The translations under genes were made by a program, and so were the position numbers. The notes under the pieces were generated by a model, which worked only from the letters and a program-made list of their open reading frames with translations, was not told where the DNA came from and did not search any database. From NCBI GenBank assembly GCA_017412585.1, contig JAFPXK010000053.1:1-49481 (forward strand): DNA of 49,481 nt, in the 5' to 3' direction. Below, one piece after another: positions 39,561-47,791 of this stretch (positions within the stretch are counted from its first letter, which is position 1; every line of letters begins with the position of its first letter). This DNA comes from Oscillospiraceae bacterium. Its GTDB lineage: Bacteria > Bacillota > Clostridia > Oscillospirales > Oscillospiraceae.

Positions 39561-39589
39561 TGGACAACGGCGGAAAAAGGATGTATAAT
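39561..39589 (+). promoter_or_regulatory. Promoter of the zinc-ribbon gene
   Basis: TGGACA (39561-39566), 17-nt spacer and TATAAT (39584-39589) lie 36 nt before the ATG. Confidence 0.7.
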
Positions 39590-39625
39590 ACCCTCAAATA
39601 TATAGTAATGTGTGAGGAACGACCT

Positions 39626-40219
39626 ATGGAAGAATTGCGCAGCTTCGGCTACATCTGCCCCAAATGCGGCAAAGCGGTGATGGGCAGCCGCACCAAATTC
39701 GCCCTGTCCGCCTCCGCGGTGCGCATCGAGTGCGACTGCGGCGACCCCGGCCTGGAGGTGCAGACCGACGGCGCCAGGTTCCGTCTGTGGGTGCCCTGCG
39801 GCCTCTGCGGCGATACCCACCAGGCGGAGGTGGACGCCGCCGCCGTCCTGGAGGGCCGGGGCGTGGGCCTGGCCTGCCCCAAGACGAAGCAGCTCTGCTG
39901 CTACGTGGGGGAGGAAAATGAAGTCCGCCGCCACGTAGAGGAGCTGGCCATCCGGGCGGAAAAGGAAAAGGCCGGCGACCAGGAGGCCTTCACCGACAAC
40001 GTGATTATGTACGAGGTGCTCTCCGAGCTGAAGGACATCGCCGCCCGGGACGGTATCTCCTGCACCTGCGGCAGCCACGATTACACCATGCAGATCCATC
40101 GCGGCGCCGTGGACCTGACCTGTACCCGGTGCGGGGCCCGCCTGCGCCTGGACGCCGCCACCGACGAGGACCTGGACCGCCTCTGCTGCCAGATGACCCT
40201 GACCATCGGCAAACGGTAA
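39626..40219 (+). CDS. Multi-zinc-ribbon protein of unknown function
   Basis: The 197-residue protein starts MEELRSFGYICPKCGKAVMG. Cys pairs occur throughout: CPKCG near residue 12, CDCG near 36, CGLCGD near 58, CPKTKQLCC near 85-93, CTCGSHD near 147 and CTRCGARL near 172. At least two zinc ribbons are likely, one at each end, with a charged helix between (ENEVRRHVEELAIRAEKEKA). No membrane or signal sequence is seen. I do not recognise a named family; similar proteins appear as conserved hypotheticals in Oscillospiraceae from memory. GAGGAA lies about 8 nt before the ATG. It is followed by the CDF transporter gene at 33 bp and may share its transcript, which hints at a metal-linked role. Confidence 0.75.
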   Translation: MEELRSFGYICPKCGKAVMGSRTKFALSASAVRIECDCGDPGLEVQTDGARFRLWVPCGLCGDTHQAEVDAAAVLEGRGVGLACPKTKQLCCYVGEENEVRRHVEELAIRAEKEKAGDQEAFTDNVIMYEVLSELKDIAARDGISCTCGSHDYTMQIHRGAVDLTCTRCGARLRLDAATDEDLDRLCCQMTLTIGKR

Positions 40220-40252
40220 ATCATAATACCTGATAAAAAGGAGCCTTCCGCC

Positions 40253-41419
40253 ATGCTGCACCTGCTGGCAAAAGCCTTCATCCCCCGTTACGACGACCCC
40301 GCCGACCCCGCCGTCCGCCGCTCTTACGGCACCCTCTGCGGCGCGGTGGGCATCGCGCTGAACCTGTTGCTCTTCGCCGCCAAGTGCATCGTGGGCGTGG
40401 TGTCCGGCTCGGTGGCCATCGCCGCCGACGCCCTGAATAACCTGTCCGACGCCGGCTCGTCCCTGGTGGCCCTGCTGGGCTTCCGCCTGGCGGGGAAGAA
40501 GCCGGATCACGACCACCCCTTCGGCCACGGGCGGCTGGAATACGTCTCCGGCCTGGCGGTGGCGGGCCTCATCCTGCTGATGGCGGTGGAGCTGGCCAAG
40601 TCCTCCGTGGCGCGCATCCTCCGCCCCCAGTCCGTCACCTTCACCGCCGTCACGGCGGCAGTGCTGGTGGCCTCCATCGCCATTAAATTATATATGTATG
40701 CCTATAACCGCTCCATCGGCCGCCGCATCCAATCCGCCGCCCTGCTGGCCACGGCGGCGGACAGCCGTTCCGACGCCCTGGGTACCGCCGTGGTGCTGCT
40801 GTCCATGGTCCTGGGCCGCTTCACCGCCCTGCCTCTGGACGGCTGGGTGGGCCTGGCCGTGGCCGCCGCCATCTTCGTCACCGGCGTCAAGGCCGCCCGG
40901 GAGACCGTCAGCCCCCTGCTGGGCCGTGCCCCGGCGCCGGAGTTCGTGGCCGCCATCCGGGATATCGTCCTGTCCCATCAGAGCATCAGGGGCATCCATG
41001 ATCTGGTGGTCCACGACTATGGCCCCGGCCGGGTGATGATCACCCTCCACGCCGAGGTGCCCGCCTCCGGCGATATCCTGGCCCTCCATGACGACATCGA
41101 CCTTGCCGAGCGGGAGCTGGCGGAAAAGCTGGGCTGCGTGGCCACCATCCACATGGACCCCGTGGTGGACGACGACGCCACCCACGCCCTCCGTGCCCAA
41201 GTGGCCCAGGCCGCCCAGGCGGTGGACAACCGCATCACCATCCACGACTTCCGCATGGTGCCCGGCCCCAGCCATACCAACCTGATTTTCGACGCCGTGG
41301 TGCCCTATGATGAAGCCCTGCCCCACGGCGAGGTAGCCCGCCGCATCCGGGAGGCCGTCAAGACCCTGCCCGGCGGCCCCTACCACGCCGTAGTCACCGT
41401 GGAAACGTCCTATGTGTAA
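40253..41419 (+). CDS. Cation diffusion facilitator (CDF) metal transporter
   Basis: The 388-residue protein has about six membrane segments and a C-terminal cytoplasmic domain. The CDF metal-site motifs are present: IAADALNNLSDAGSSL (about 59-74), KPDHDHPFGHGRLEYVSGL (about 83-101) and ATAADSRSDALGTA (about 165-178). These resemble Mn/Fe/Zn-exporting members. The C-terminal region is longer than in many family members and includes VHDYGPGRVMITLHAEVP. It exports divalent cations in exchange for protons. AAAAAGGAG lies before the ATG. The metal is not determined. Confidence 0.92.
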   Translation: MLHLLAKAFIPRYDDPADPAVRRSYGTLCGAVGIALNLLLFAAKCIVGVVSGSVAIAADALNNLSDAGSSLVALLGFRLAGKKPDHDHPFGHGRLEYVSGLAVAGLILLMAVELAKSSVARILRPQSVTFTAVTAAVLVASIAIKLYMYAYNRSIGRRIQSAALLATAADSRSDALGTAVVLLSMVLGRFTALPLDGWVGLAVAAAIFVTGVKAARETVSPLLGRAPAPEFVAAIRDIVLSHQSIRGIHDLVVHDYGPGRVMITLHAEVPASGDILALHDDIDLAERELAEKLGCVATIHMDPVVDDDATHALRAQVAQAAQAVDNRITIHDFRMVPGPSHTNLIFDAVVPYDEALPHGEVARRIREAVKTLPGGPYHAVVTVETSYV

Positions 41420-41437
41420 ATAAAGGAGGAACGAAAG

Positions 41438-42154
41438 ATGCAGCAGCAGATCGAAGCCCTGCGCCAAATGGTGGCGAGCAGCGACAACATCGTCTTTTTC
41501 GGCGGCGCCGGCGTGTCCACCGAGAGCGGCATCCCGGATTTCCGCAGTGTGGACGGCCTGTACCACCAGAAATTCGCCTACCCCCCGGAAACCATGCTGA
41601 GCCACACCTTCTACGTCCGCCATAAGCAGGAATTTTTCGACTTCTACCGCGCCAAAATGCTGGCCCTGGACGCCCAGCCCAACGCCGCCCACCGCAAGCT
41701 GGCCCAGTGGGAGCGGGAGGGAAAGCTGAAAGCGGTCATCACCCAGAATATCGACGGCCTCCACCAGAAGGCCGGCTCCCGTGAGGTGCTGGAGCTTCAC
41801 GGCAGCGTCCTGCGCAACTACTGCGAGCGCTGCCATAAGTTCTACGGCGTGGAGGCGGTGGCGGAGAGCCAGGGCGTGCCCAAATGCACCTGCGGCGGCG
41901 ACATCAAGCCCGACGTGGTGCTCTACGAGGAGGGCCTGGACGAGGACGTGATGACCCGGGCCCTCCGGTATATCGAGAACGCCGATATGCTCATCATCGG
42001 CGGCACGTCCCTGGTGGTCTACCCGGCGGCGGGCCTGGTGCGGTACTACCGGGGCCATAAGCTGGTGGTCATCAATAAGGGCGGCGCCGGGGCCAACCTG
42101 GGGGCCCAGCTCACCATCGACGGCCCCATCGGCCGGATTTTGGATCAGGTGTAA
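41438..42154 (+). CDS. cobB: NAD-dependent protein deacylase (sirtuin, CobB type)
   Basis: The 238-residue class III deacylase removes acetyl or other acyl groups from lysines using NAD. It has GGAGVSTESGIPDFRS at about 22-37, TQNIDGLHQKAG at 102-113, the catalytic His121 in LELHGSV, zinc Cys at 129, 132, 150 and 152, and GGTSLVVYPAAG. AAAGGAGG lies just upstream of the ATG, 18 bp after the CDF gene, so it is probably cotranscribed. No terminator is obvious before the tRNA promoter. Confidence 0.96.
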   Translation: MQQQIEALRQMVASSDNIVFFGGAGVSTESGIPDFRSVDGLYHQKFAYPPETMLSHTFYVRHKQEFFDFYRAKMLALDAQPNAAHRKLAQWEREGKLKAVITQNIDGLHQKAGSREVLELHGSVLRNYCERCHKFYGVEAVAESQGVPKCTCGGDIKPDVVLYEEGLDEDVMTRALRYIENADMLIIGGTSLVVYPAAGLVRYYRGHKLVVINKGGAGANLGAQLTIDGPIGRILDQV

Positions 42155-42192
42155 AAGACAAACGCCAAATCGAAAAAATCCCGCCGTAGCCC

Positions 42193-42220
42193 TTGACAAA
42201 CGAAAAGGGTTTGGTATAAT
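42193..42220 (+). promoter_or_regulatory. Promoter of tRNA-Leu(GAG)
   Basis: TTGACA (42193-42198), 16-nt spacer and TATAAT (42215-42220) lie 37 nt before the tRNA. Confidence 0.85.
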
Positions 42221-42257
42221 AGTCGGGTGTCCGAAAGACATGTGGAAAGCGGAATAT

Positions 42258-42344
42258 GCGAGCGTGCTGGAATCGGCAGACAGGCAAGCTTGAGGTGCTT
42301 GTGTTCGAATGGACGTGTGGGTTCAAGTCCCATCGCTCGCACCA
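42258..42344 (+). tRNA. tRNA-Leu (anticodon GAG)
   Basis: The 87-nt gene has acceptor arms GCGAGCG/CGCTCGC and encoded CCA. The long class II variable arm lies around GTGTTCGAATGGACGTG. The anticodon loop TTGAGGT between CAAGC and GCTTG gives anticodon GAG, reading CUC/CUU. TTCAAGTC is the T-loop. Confidence 0.95.
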
Positions 42345-42383
42345 CTTTTCTCTCGAAAATTATGAAATAACCGAAAAAAACGC

Positions 42384-42412
42384 TTGACTTTTTGTGAGCG
42401 AACGGTTATAAT
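42384..42412 (+). promoter_or_regulatory. Promoter of tRNA-Leu(CAG)
   Basis: TTGACT (42384-42389), 17-nt spacer and TATAAT (42407-42412) lie between the two tRNA genes, so the second gene can be made independently. Confidence 0.85.
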
Positions 42413-42427
42413 AATTTTCGTTCCGAC

Positions 42428-42515
42428 GCGCGAGTGGTGGAATTGGCAGACTCGCTAGATTCAGGTTCTAGTGTGCATTACGCACGTGCGGGTTCAAGTC
42501 CCGCCTCGCGCACCA
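42428..42515 (+). tRNA. tRNA-Leu (anticodon CAG)
   Basis: The 88-nt gene has acceptor arms GCGCGAG/CTCGCGC, encoded CCA, a long variable arm and T-loop TTCAAGTC. The loop TTCAGGT between CTAGA and TCTAG gives anticodon CAG, reading CUG. Confidence 0.95.
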
Positions 42516-42517
42516 AC

Positions 42518-42553
42518 AAAAAATCCCGAAACCAACCGGTTTCGGGATTTTTT
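42518..42553 (+). terminator. Terminator of the tRNA genes
   Basis: A 16-bp stem (AAAAAATCCCGAAACC and its complement, AACC loop) ends in six T, 3 nt after the CCA of the second tRNA. Confidence 0.92.
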
Positions 42554-42812
42554 GTTGCTATTTTTCAACTTTTCCTCCACATCCAATTTTCCACCGTATA
42601 CCCTCTCCATCCCACACCCACCCTCCATGTTGAATAAATGTTGAATTAGAATGAAAACCCATCTCAAATCCCCCCACAAAAGCGCACCAGCGGCAGCCCA
42701 TCGCCCGGGCCGCCGCCGTTTTGCTAAAATCAAGTAAATGATTCGCCCTATGTGAGACATCCCCGCGAAAAAGGATAGTTAATAGGTAGAGGGAAAGGAG
42801 GGCTGCTTCCGT
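42554..42812. other. Gene-free stretch at island edge
   Basis: No supported gene, and no copy of the tRNA 3' end that could mark an attachment site. GC content drops from left to right across it. Confidence 0.5.
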
Positions 42813-42914
42813 ATGAATGACAGACAAATTGCCTGCCTGAGACACTTTTTAAACAAAACTATCAATAACTCTGTTTTTTCTACAAATTATGATCATTCTT
42901 TTTGCTATCATTGA
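42813..42914 (+). CDS. Small ORF, 33 aa, unknown
   Basis: ATG 42813 is preceded by AAAGGAGGG about 11 nt upstream. The peptide MNDRQIACLRHFLNKTINNS continues to a TGA at 42912. It has two Cys (residues 8 and 31) and matches nothing I recognise. It could be a remnant of a longer gene. Confidence 0.3.
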   Translation: MNDRQIACLRHFLNKTINNSVFSTNYDHSFCYH

Positions 42915-42962
42915 AGTGTAAAGCGTACCAGATATAATTCAAAAGGGGGTAGCTGACATTTC

Positions 42963-43196
42963 ATGATGGTTGAATATATTGTAGCGCGCTTATTTCGTGA
43001 CGCTCGGATGGATTGTTACTATGGAAGCGTCAAGGGTTTGCAAAAAATGATCTCGTTTCTGTATGGCCTGGAGGTGTCTCCATTTGCTGTGGTTCATTCA
43101 CTCAGCCACATAACTGATCAATACAGAATTGTGCTGGTTTCCAACAAAATGGCCGCTGGACCACGTATAATAATTAATCGAAGATATGACATTTAA
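42963..43196 (+). CDS. Small hypothetical protein, 77 aa
   Basis: The ORF MMVEYIVARLFRDARMDCYY continues with GSVKGLQKMISFLYGLEVSP and ends IIINRRYDI. AAAGGGGG lies about 14 nt before the first ATG, a loose spacing. The protein is mixed alpha/beta with no membrane segment or recognised motif. It lies in the AT-rich island upstream of the phosphoesterase operon. Coding is plausible from length and composition but unproven. Confidence 0.4.
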   Translation: MMVEYIVARLFRDARMDCYYGSVKGLQKMISFLYGLEVSPFAVVHSLSHITDQYRIVLVSNKMAAGPRIIINRRYDI

Positions 43197-43547
43197 AAAA
43201 TGGGGCACGGTGGTACTTCACTATGTATATCATAGGGCTTTTTGCTTTATGCTGCAGGGATCGACGGGCGGCATTTCTCTTAAAAAAAGCGTTGTCAATA
43301 TTTGTTGCAAAGTCGCAGGAAGATAGTCTTATTTGTTAGAATAGTCTTGTAGGTGATTTGATGGTTTGCAGAGGTTATGCGCATTGGTGTCCTTTTATTT
43401 GCAACAGTGATCGTACAGGGAGATACGCGGCAAACCACAAGCATGAACAGCATAATTTGTATCCTTAAAAGCCCCATTGTCTGATACGAGGAGCAAACAT
43501 ACTGCGCTCTACTTGCAGGGATTACTTTTGTCGAAGGAGGTGATAAT
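43197..43547. other. Noncoding stretch before the phosphoesterase operon
   Basis: No convincing gene. AT-rich, with several scattered TAGAAT/TATAAT-like words but no clean -35/-10 pair. The promoter of the following operon probably lies here. Confidence 0.4.
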
Positions 43548-45038
43548 ATGGTTCAAATCCCCGGTGATAAGCCTGTTTTCCGCTGGCTGCACATTTCGGA
43601 TTTCCATATTACAGGTACAACAAATACGAGAGATTTTGCACGCTATATTATTGACGGCGTAGCATCCTCGCATGACCAATATGAGAGAAAGGGATTAACC
43701 GGAATACTAACAGACCACGGAGGTGTAGATTGCATTGTCGCAACCGGCGACTTCTTTCACAAGGGTGATTTTAGTAATAATGCGAGCAATAATGTGGCTG
43801 ATTTTATCGAAAGGATTTACCAAGCTTGTCGAAGAGCAGGCAATTGGGAACAATCCGAGGCGTGGAATCGTCTTTGCTTTTGTCCCGGAAACCATGACTT
43901 AGATAGAAATGTATCATATTTTGATAATGCGCGTCACGCAACGAGCCGTTCATCTTATGTAGAATCAGCGGCGAGCACGGATAGTGCATATCTGTCAGCC
44001 AACGACCACTCCAGAGAAGTAATCGTACAGTCAGCTTTCCAAAAATTCTATGAGACAATGAGAGTGGACCAGCGGAATGATGTGAAAAACTTTGGTGAAG
44101 GGCAGATTGTCTGTTTTTCTCCTCCTACAACATCCATCTTTAAGCCAAGCGTAGTTTTCATCGGTCTCAATACCGCATTGTTGGCTGGACAAACAGAAAA
44201 AAACCAGGATCCCGCATTTATCGTCAGACGCGGAATTAATGAGTGTCTTACTACCACTCAAGAATTACTTGATGGGCATAACAGGGACTATAAGCGTGCC
44301 CAAAAAGCGTTCGAGAAAGCACTTCACGATAGTATGGTCATCAACGGTGATAATATATACGATTATGGAAAGCTTTGCCTCCCAAGTAAGGGCAACATGG
44401 AAGAGTTGGAAAACTACCTAAGCAATCTTGAAATTGTGCAACGCCCAGTGGTGCCTATCTTGTTCGGCCATCACTCCATTGATTTCCTCAATAATGATGC
44501 CAGGGAACAATTGAGGTCGTTCATTGAGCGCCATCATATTTCTCTTTACCTTTGTGGTCACCGTCATCAACTCAGCGATGCATTCATTAACACAACGCTT
44601 TATTCCCGCATATACGACGCTAACTGTATGGAGGTTGTGGCAGGTGGGCTGTTCTACGACAAGGGCAGGTATAACCAGATAAGTTTCTCTATCGGCACAA
44701 TTGAGTGGGATGAAACTAACAAGAGGTATTCGCTGACGATGGATTACTACATGTGCTTATACGCAAACGGAAGGGCGGGATTAACGATTGGTAACTGGCT
44801 GCACGGGCAGAGCAAATGGAGCCCGAACTATGCCATTCCTTCTTCAACCCAACAGCCTCCCTCCTTCCACGGCCGTGAAGAGTCCATGCTGGAAACACAG
44901 GCGGTAATTAAAAAAGAAGCGAAGCAGCGTGACGAAAAACGTGAAATACCCCCAGAAGCCCACACTAAAGAGGTTCCCCTGCCCGATTCTTCTGCCGATC
45001 CTTTGAACATAAACGTATTACTAGGGAAAAACTTATAA
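43548..45038 (+). CDS. Calcineurin-like metallophosphoesterase
   Basis: The 496-residue protein has the complete set of two-metal phosphoesterase motifs: LHISDFHITG (about 14-23), VATGDFFHKGD (about 64-74), CPGNHDLDRN (about 108-117), LFGHHSID (about 305-312) and LCGHRHQLSD (about 335-344). Residues ~120-290 form a long insertion between motifs. The C-terminal ~70 residues are charged and Pro/Ser-rich, with no known motif. GAAGGAGGTGATAAT just before the ATG is a very strong ribosome site. A helical-repeat protein gene follows 16 bp downstream. The pair stands alone in an AT-rich island beside tRNA genes, a common setting for defence or mobile modules. Substrate (nucleic acid, nucleotide or protein) is unknown. 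Confidence 0.88.
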   Translation: MVQIPGDKPVFRWLHISDFHITGTTNTRDFARYIIDGVASSHDQYERKGLTGILTDHGGVDCIVATGDFFHKGDFSNNASNNVADFIERIYQACRRAGNWEQSEAWNRLCFCPGNHDLDRNVSYFDNARHATSRSSYVESAASTDSAYLSANDHSREVIVQSAFQKFYETMRVDQRNDVKNFGEGQIVCFSPPTTSIFKPSVVFIGLNTALLAGQTEKNQDPAFIVRRGINECLTTTQELLDGHNRDYKRAQKAFEKALHDSMVINGDNIYDYGKLCLPSKGNMEELENYLSNLEIVQRPVVPILFGHHSIDFLNNDAREQLRSFIERHHISLYLCGHRHQLSDAFINTTLYSRIYDANCMEVVAGGLFYDKGRYNQISFSIGTIEWDETNKRYSLTMDYYMCLYANGRAGLTIGNWLHGQSKWSPNYAIPSSTQQPPSFHGREESMLETQAVIKKEAKQRDEKREIPPEAHTKEVPLPDSSADPLNINVLLGKNL

Positions 45039-45054
45039 GGGAGAGGAGATAATA

Positions 45055-46044
45055 ATGGATATTAAAAAATGCCGTGTGTTGTCTGTAGGCCATGCAAGAA
45101 TGCTCGCAGAAAAAGCCACAGATACCGACTCTTTGCTGTCTATTGTTGATCAAGTAACAAAGGAAGACCGAATTCGAGGAGAAGCAAACGACTATCACAA
45201 TCTCGCGGTAACCTTTACCCGTACATATGACGATTATGTCAGCGGGTTTGAGATTGTCGAAAAAGGACTCACATACTTTCCAAATAACGTTGACCTTTTA
45301 GCGGACGCCGTATACTATGGTTCAAACGCTGGTAGGTTTGTAGAATGTGAGAACTATCTGAGTAGCCTAGAAAAAATACCTACGGCTTTATGGAATTGGA
45401 GAGCATTCTCTTTTTCAATTGACTATCTGCTGCAAAAAACAGACTGGGAAAAACGTCCAACATCGAAGGGTTTGTTAGAACTAACTGAGAAGGCATTGAA
45501 ATATGCCCGCCTCGAACAGGTCGCGCTTTCCGGAGATGCTGAGGTTGAGCGCGGCTACCTGGCGGAACATAAGATTCGCTTGGTGCGAGAGCGCTACTTT
45601 CGGCTAATGGGAAGTTCAAATAATGACGATAAATATACAAAGGCGGCGGGGATAGAACGTGAAGCGGCAGAAGGTGTTCTGAAAGCAGCAATTAATAACG
45701 GAGGTTTTACCGCTACCGCCTGTTGTCTGAAGCTGGCAGATATGTACTTTGATAGCAAGAAGTATAAAGATACGATTGATGTCTGCAGGAAAGCGCTGAG
45801 CTCACCCCAGAGTCAGCCCTCCGCGAATCTCGGCTACTTTATGTATCTAATTGCAATGTCTGAGGACGCCCAGCTATATGAGAAAGACTCCTTTGGAGAC
45901 GAGATGCGTGTTCGAAACTGCTATCGTGACTATGTTGGTGCCTATCGCTGCAATCCTGACCGCGGCACCTATCGAAGAAATATATTGACACGTCTCGCTA
46001 TTTTGGAAGCAAGGTCAGGTATTTCAGCTCCCCCCGTAGAGTAA
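45055..46044 (+). CDS. Helical-repeat (TPR-like) protein, partner of the phosphoesterase
   Basis: The 329-residue protein is helix-rich throughout, with TPR-like pairs: ANDYHNLAVTFTRTYDDYVS, GLTYFPNNVDLLADAVYYGS, CCLKLADMYFDSKKYKDTID and YRCNPDRGTYRRNILTRLAI. It has no signal peptide or membrane segment. GGGAGAGGAG lies about 8 nt before the ATG, and the gene is 16 bp behind the phosphoesterase gene, so the two form an operon. TPR domains commonly bind proteins. It may sense a trigger or dock the enzyme. The exact repeat family was not verified. Confidence 0.75.
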   Translation: MDIKKCRVLSVGHARMLAEKATDTDSLLSIVDQVTKEDRIRGEANDYHNLAVTFTRTYDDYVSGFEIVEKGLTYFPNNVDLLADAVYYGSNAGRFVECENYLSSLEKIPTALWNWRAFSFSIDYLLQKTDWEKRPTSKGLLELTEKALKYARLEQVALSGDAEVERGYLAEHKIRLVRERYFRLMGSSNNDDKYTKAAGIEREAAEGVLKAAINNGGFTATACCLKLADMYFDSKKYKDTIDVCRKALSSPQSQPSANLGYFMYLIAMSEDAQLYEKDSFGDEMRVRNCYRDYVGAYRCNPDRGTYRRNILTRLAILEARSGISAPPVE

Positions 46045-46163
46045 ATCTGTCTTTTGTCGGCTAAGATTAGCGAAATGCAGTGCAGATTCCTTCAAGTAGC
46101 TTTTTGCCATGCTTTTCGTTTAGAGGAGAAGCTACTTGATTGTGTTAATCGGTAGCTATCAGC

Positions 46164-46210
46164 AATAATAGACAAGGCTTTCAGCAAAACTGGAGGCCTT
46201 GTCTATTATT
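46164..46210. terminator. Bidirectional terminator
   Basis: A 15-bp stem AATAATAGACAAGGC/GCCTTGTCTATTATT with a 17-nt loop abuts the stop codon of the minus-strand HlyD gene and lies 119 bp after the helical-repeat gene. T tracts lie at the base. Confidence 0.85.
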
Positions 46211-47791
46211 TTACTGAAAATTCAGTTTGTCCAGCAGCCAGACGATGACCCTCTGGTGCCCGGTGATGGCGTGGGCCTGGGCGACCATGCCTACTTGCAG
46301 AGTGCGGTCTTCGCCGTCTTTTCCGTGCAAAATCATGTCGTCAATGGTGGCCGTCGCACGATAATACTTCTGTCCGCTGGTTTCATCCATGAGTGAGTCG
46401 GCGGCAACGGCTGTTATGGCGCCGTGGGCCTTCCCAAACTCCGTTTCGGAGATGGCGCTGAAGGTGTACTCTACCGTCTGGCCGATATGTACCTCTGCAA
46501 TTCTCCCCTCCGGGATATAGAGCATTACCTCGTAGCTTCCGCCAGCAGGAATGATGGACGCCATGGTTGTTCCGGCGCCTACTGTGTCCCCGGCAGCATA
46601 CAGTTGGTGCTGCACCAGCGTCCCACTCTGCTGGGCCGTGACCTCCACCTTGCGCAATGCCTCTTTGAGCTCCAGGCTCTGGTTCTCCAAAGCGGTAATC
46701 TCGGCCTCCAGATTTTTAACCGACTTGCTGATGCTGATGTAGTAGGCATTCTTGATTTTTTCCCTGCTGATGCTCTCGCTGCCGTTATAGTGCAACGCAT
46801 TGTTGCGCGTTGTATAGCTGTCGGCGCTGGCCTCCGAGGAGGCAATCTGCTGCGTCAGCTCCGCGATGGAGGAGGCCACGCTGGACAATGCGCTGTTCTT
46901 TACGGCGTTCAGGTCGGACAGGGCCACGTCCCGGGCATATTTCGCCTGTCGGAGCTTGGCATCCAGAGCGGCGTCCGGGATGGCGTCGGTGGCGGTAGCG
47001 ATACCGCTCGTTTCGTTCTCCGTACCCGGGTTCTCACTATCCATTGCCATCTGGGCCAAATCCTGATAGGCCGCCTCACACTGGTCGTAGGACGCCTGTG
47101 CCTTGGCAAGGCTGGTTTGATAGCTTTGATAGATGCCATTTGCCACCGCATCGTCGCTGGTAAAAACTTTGCCGTCCCGAATGGACTGGTAAAGAGCCTC
47201 ATACATCACTTTCTGCTTGGCATAGCCGCTTGCATGCTCCTTCGCTTGGCTGGCGCTCTGGCGATATACACTGGCGTCACCGGACACCTGCTCATTGGCG
47301 TCGTCGATCTGCTGCATCGTGCTTTGCAGTTCAATGCGGTAGTCTTCATACTGGTAGTAAAAAATCGGGTTTTCCGCCTCGCTGAACAGGTTCTTATCCT
47401 GACGGATGGCGGCTTTCAGTGTTTCGTAGTCCGCGATATCCCGGCGCTTGTCCTCCATTTGGGCCGTAATGGCATCCATCTGCTCCTGATAGTAACTGTC
47501 ATCCAGCACATAGAGAATGTCGCCCTTTTGCACTACGTCCCCGTCATAGCAGCGAATCTCCTTGATTTTTCCTCCGCTGGGCAATGTTACCGTGGCGGCG
47601 GCGCTATCCGTGCGTATCTCGCCCATTGCTTCCACATACGTGTCCAGCTTCCCGAAATAGGCCCATGTCAACGCGGCGGCCAGCATGGCGGCCACAATTA
47701 ACAGAAAAACACGGATGCCCATAGGCGACTTCTGTGCCATGACCTCCCGGCTGTCGGAGAGCTGTTCCATATCCAGCAATTCTTCTCTCAC
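46211..47791 (-). CDS. HlyD-family membrane-fusion/adaptor protein
   Basis: The 526-residue protein starts at GTG 47791 (MREELLDMEQLSD), overlapping the ABC exporter stop by 4 nt (GTGA). One membrane segment lies at about residues 26-46. A split lipoyl/barrel-sandwich region (PSGGKIKEIRCYDGDVVQKG) surrounds a very long coiled-coil section (about 105-390), and the second half-motif (VTAQQSGTLVQHQLYAAGDT) follows. A beta-barrel C-terminal domain has YIPEGRIAEVHIGQTVEY. Gram-positive HlyD proteins of this kind work with peptidase-containing ABC exporters in bacteriocin or peptide secretion. Confidence 0.92.
   Translation of the reverse strand: MREELLDMEQLSDSREVMAQKSPMGIRVFLLIVAAMLAAALTWAYFGKLDTYVEAMGEIRTDSAAATVTLPSGGKIKEIRCYDGDVVQKGDILYVLDDSYYQEQMDAITAQMEDKRRDIADYETLKAAIRQDKNLFSEAENPIFYYQYEDYRIELQSTMQQIDDANEQVSGDASVYRQSASQAKEHASGYAKQKVMYEALYQSIRDGKVFTSDDAVANGIYQSYQTSLAKAQASYDQCEAAYQDLAQMAMDSENPGTENETSGIATATDAIPDAALDAKLRQAKYARDVALSDLNAVKNSALSSVASSIAELTQQIASSEASADSYTTRNNALHYNGSESISREKIKNAYYISISKSVKNLEAEITALENQSLELKEALRKVEVTAQQSGTLVQHQLYAAGDTVGAGTTMASIIPAGGSYEVMLYIPEGRIAEVHIGQTVEYTFSAISETEFGKAHGAITAVAADSLMDETSGQKYYRATATIDDMILHGKDGEDRTLQVGMVAQAHAITGHQRVIVWLLDKLNFQ

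Noticed and set aside
42428..46210. An integrated element with attachment site in tRNA-Leu(CAG)
   Set aside because: No integrase gene and no second copy of the tRNA 3' end was found to the right within the window. Only base composition and context suggest an island.
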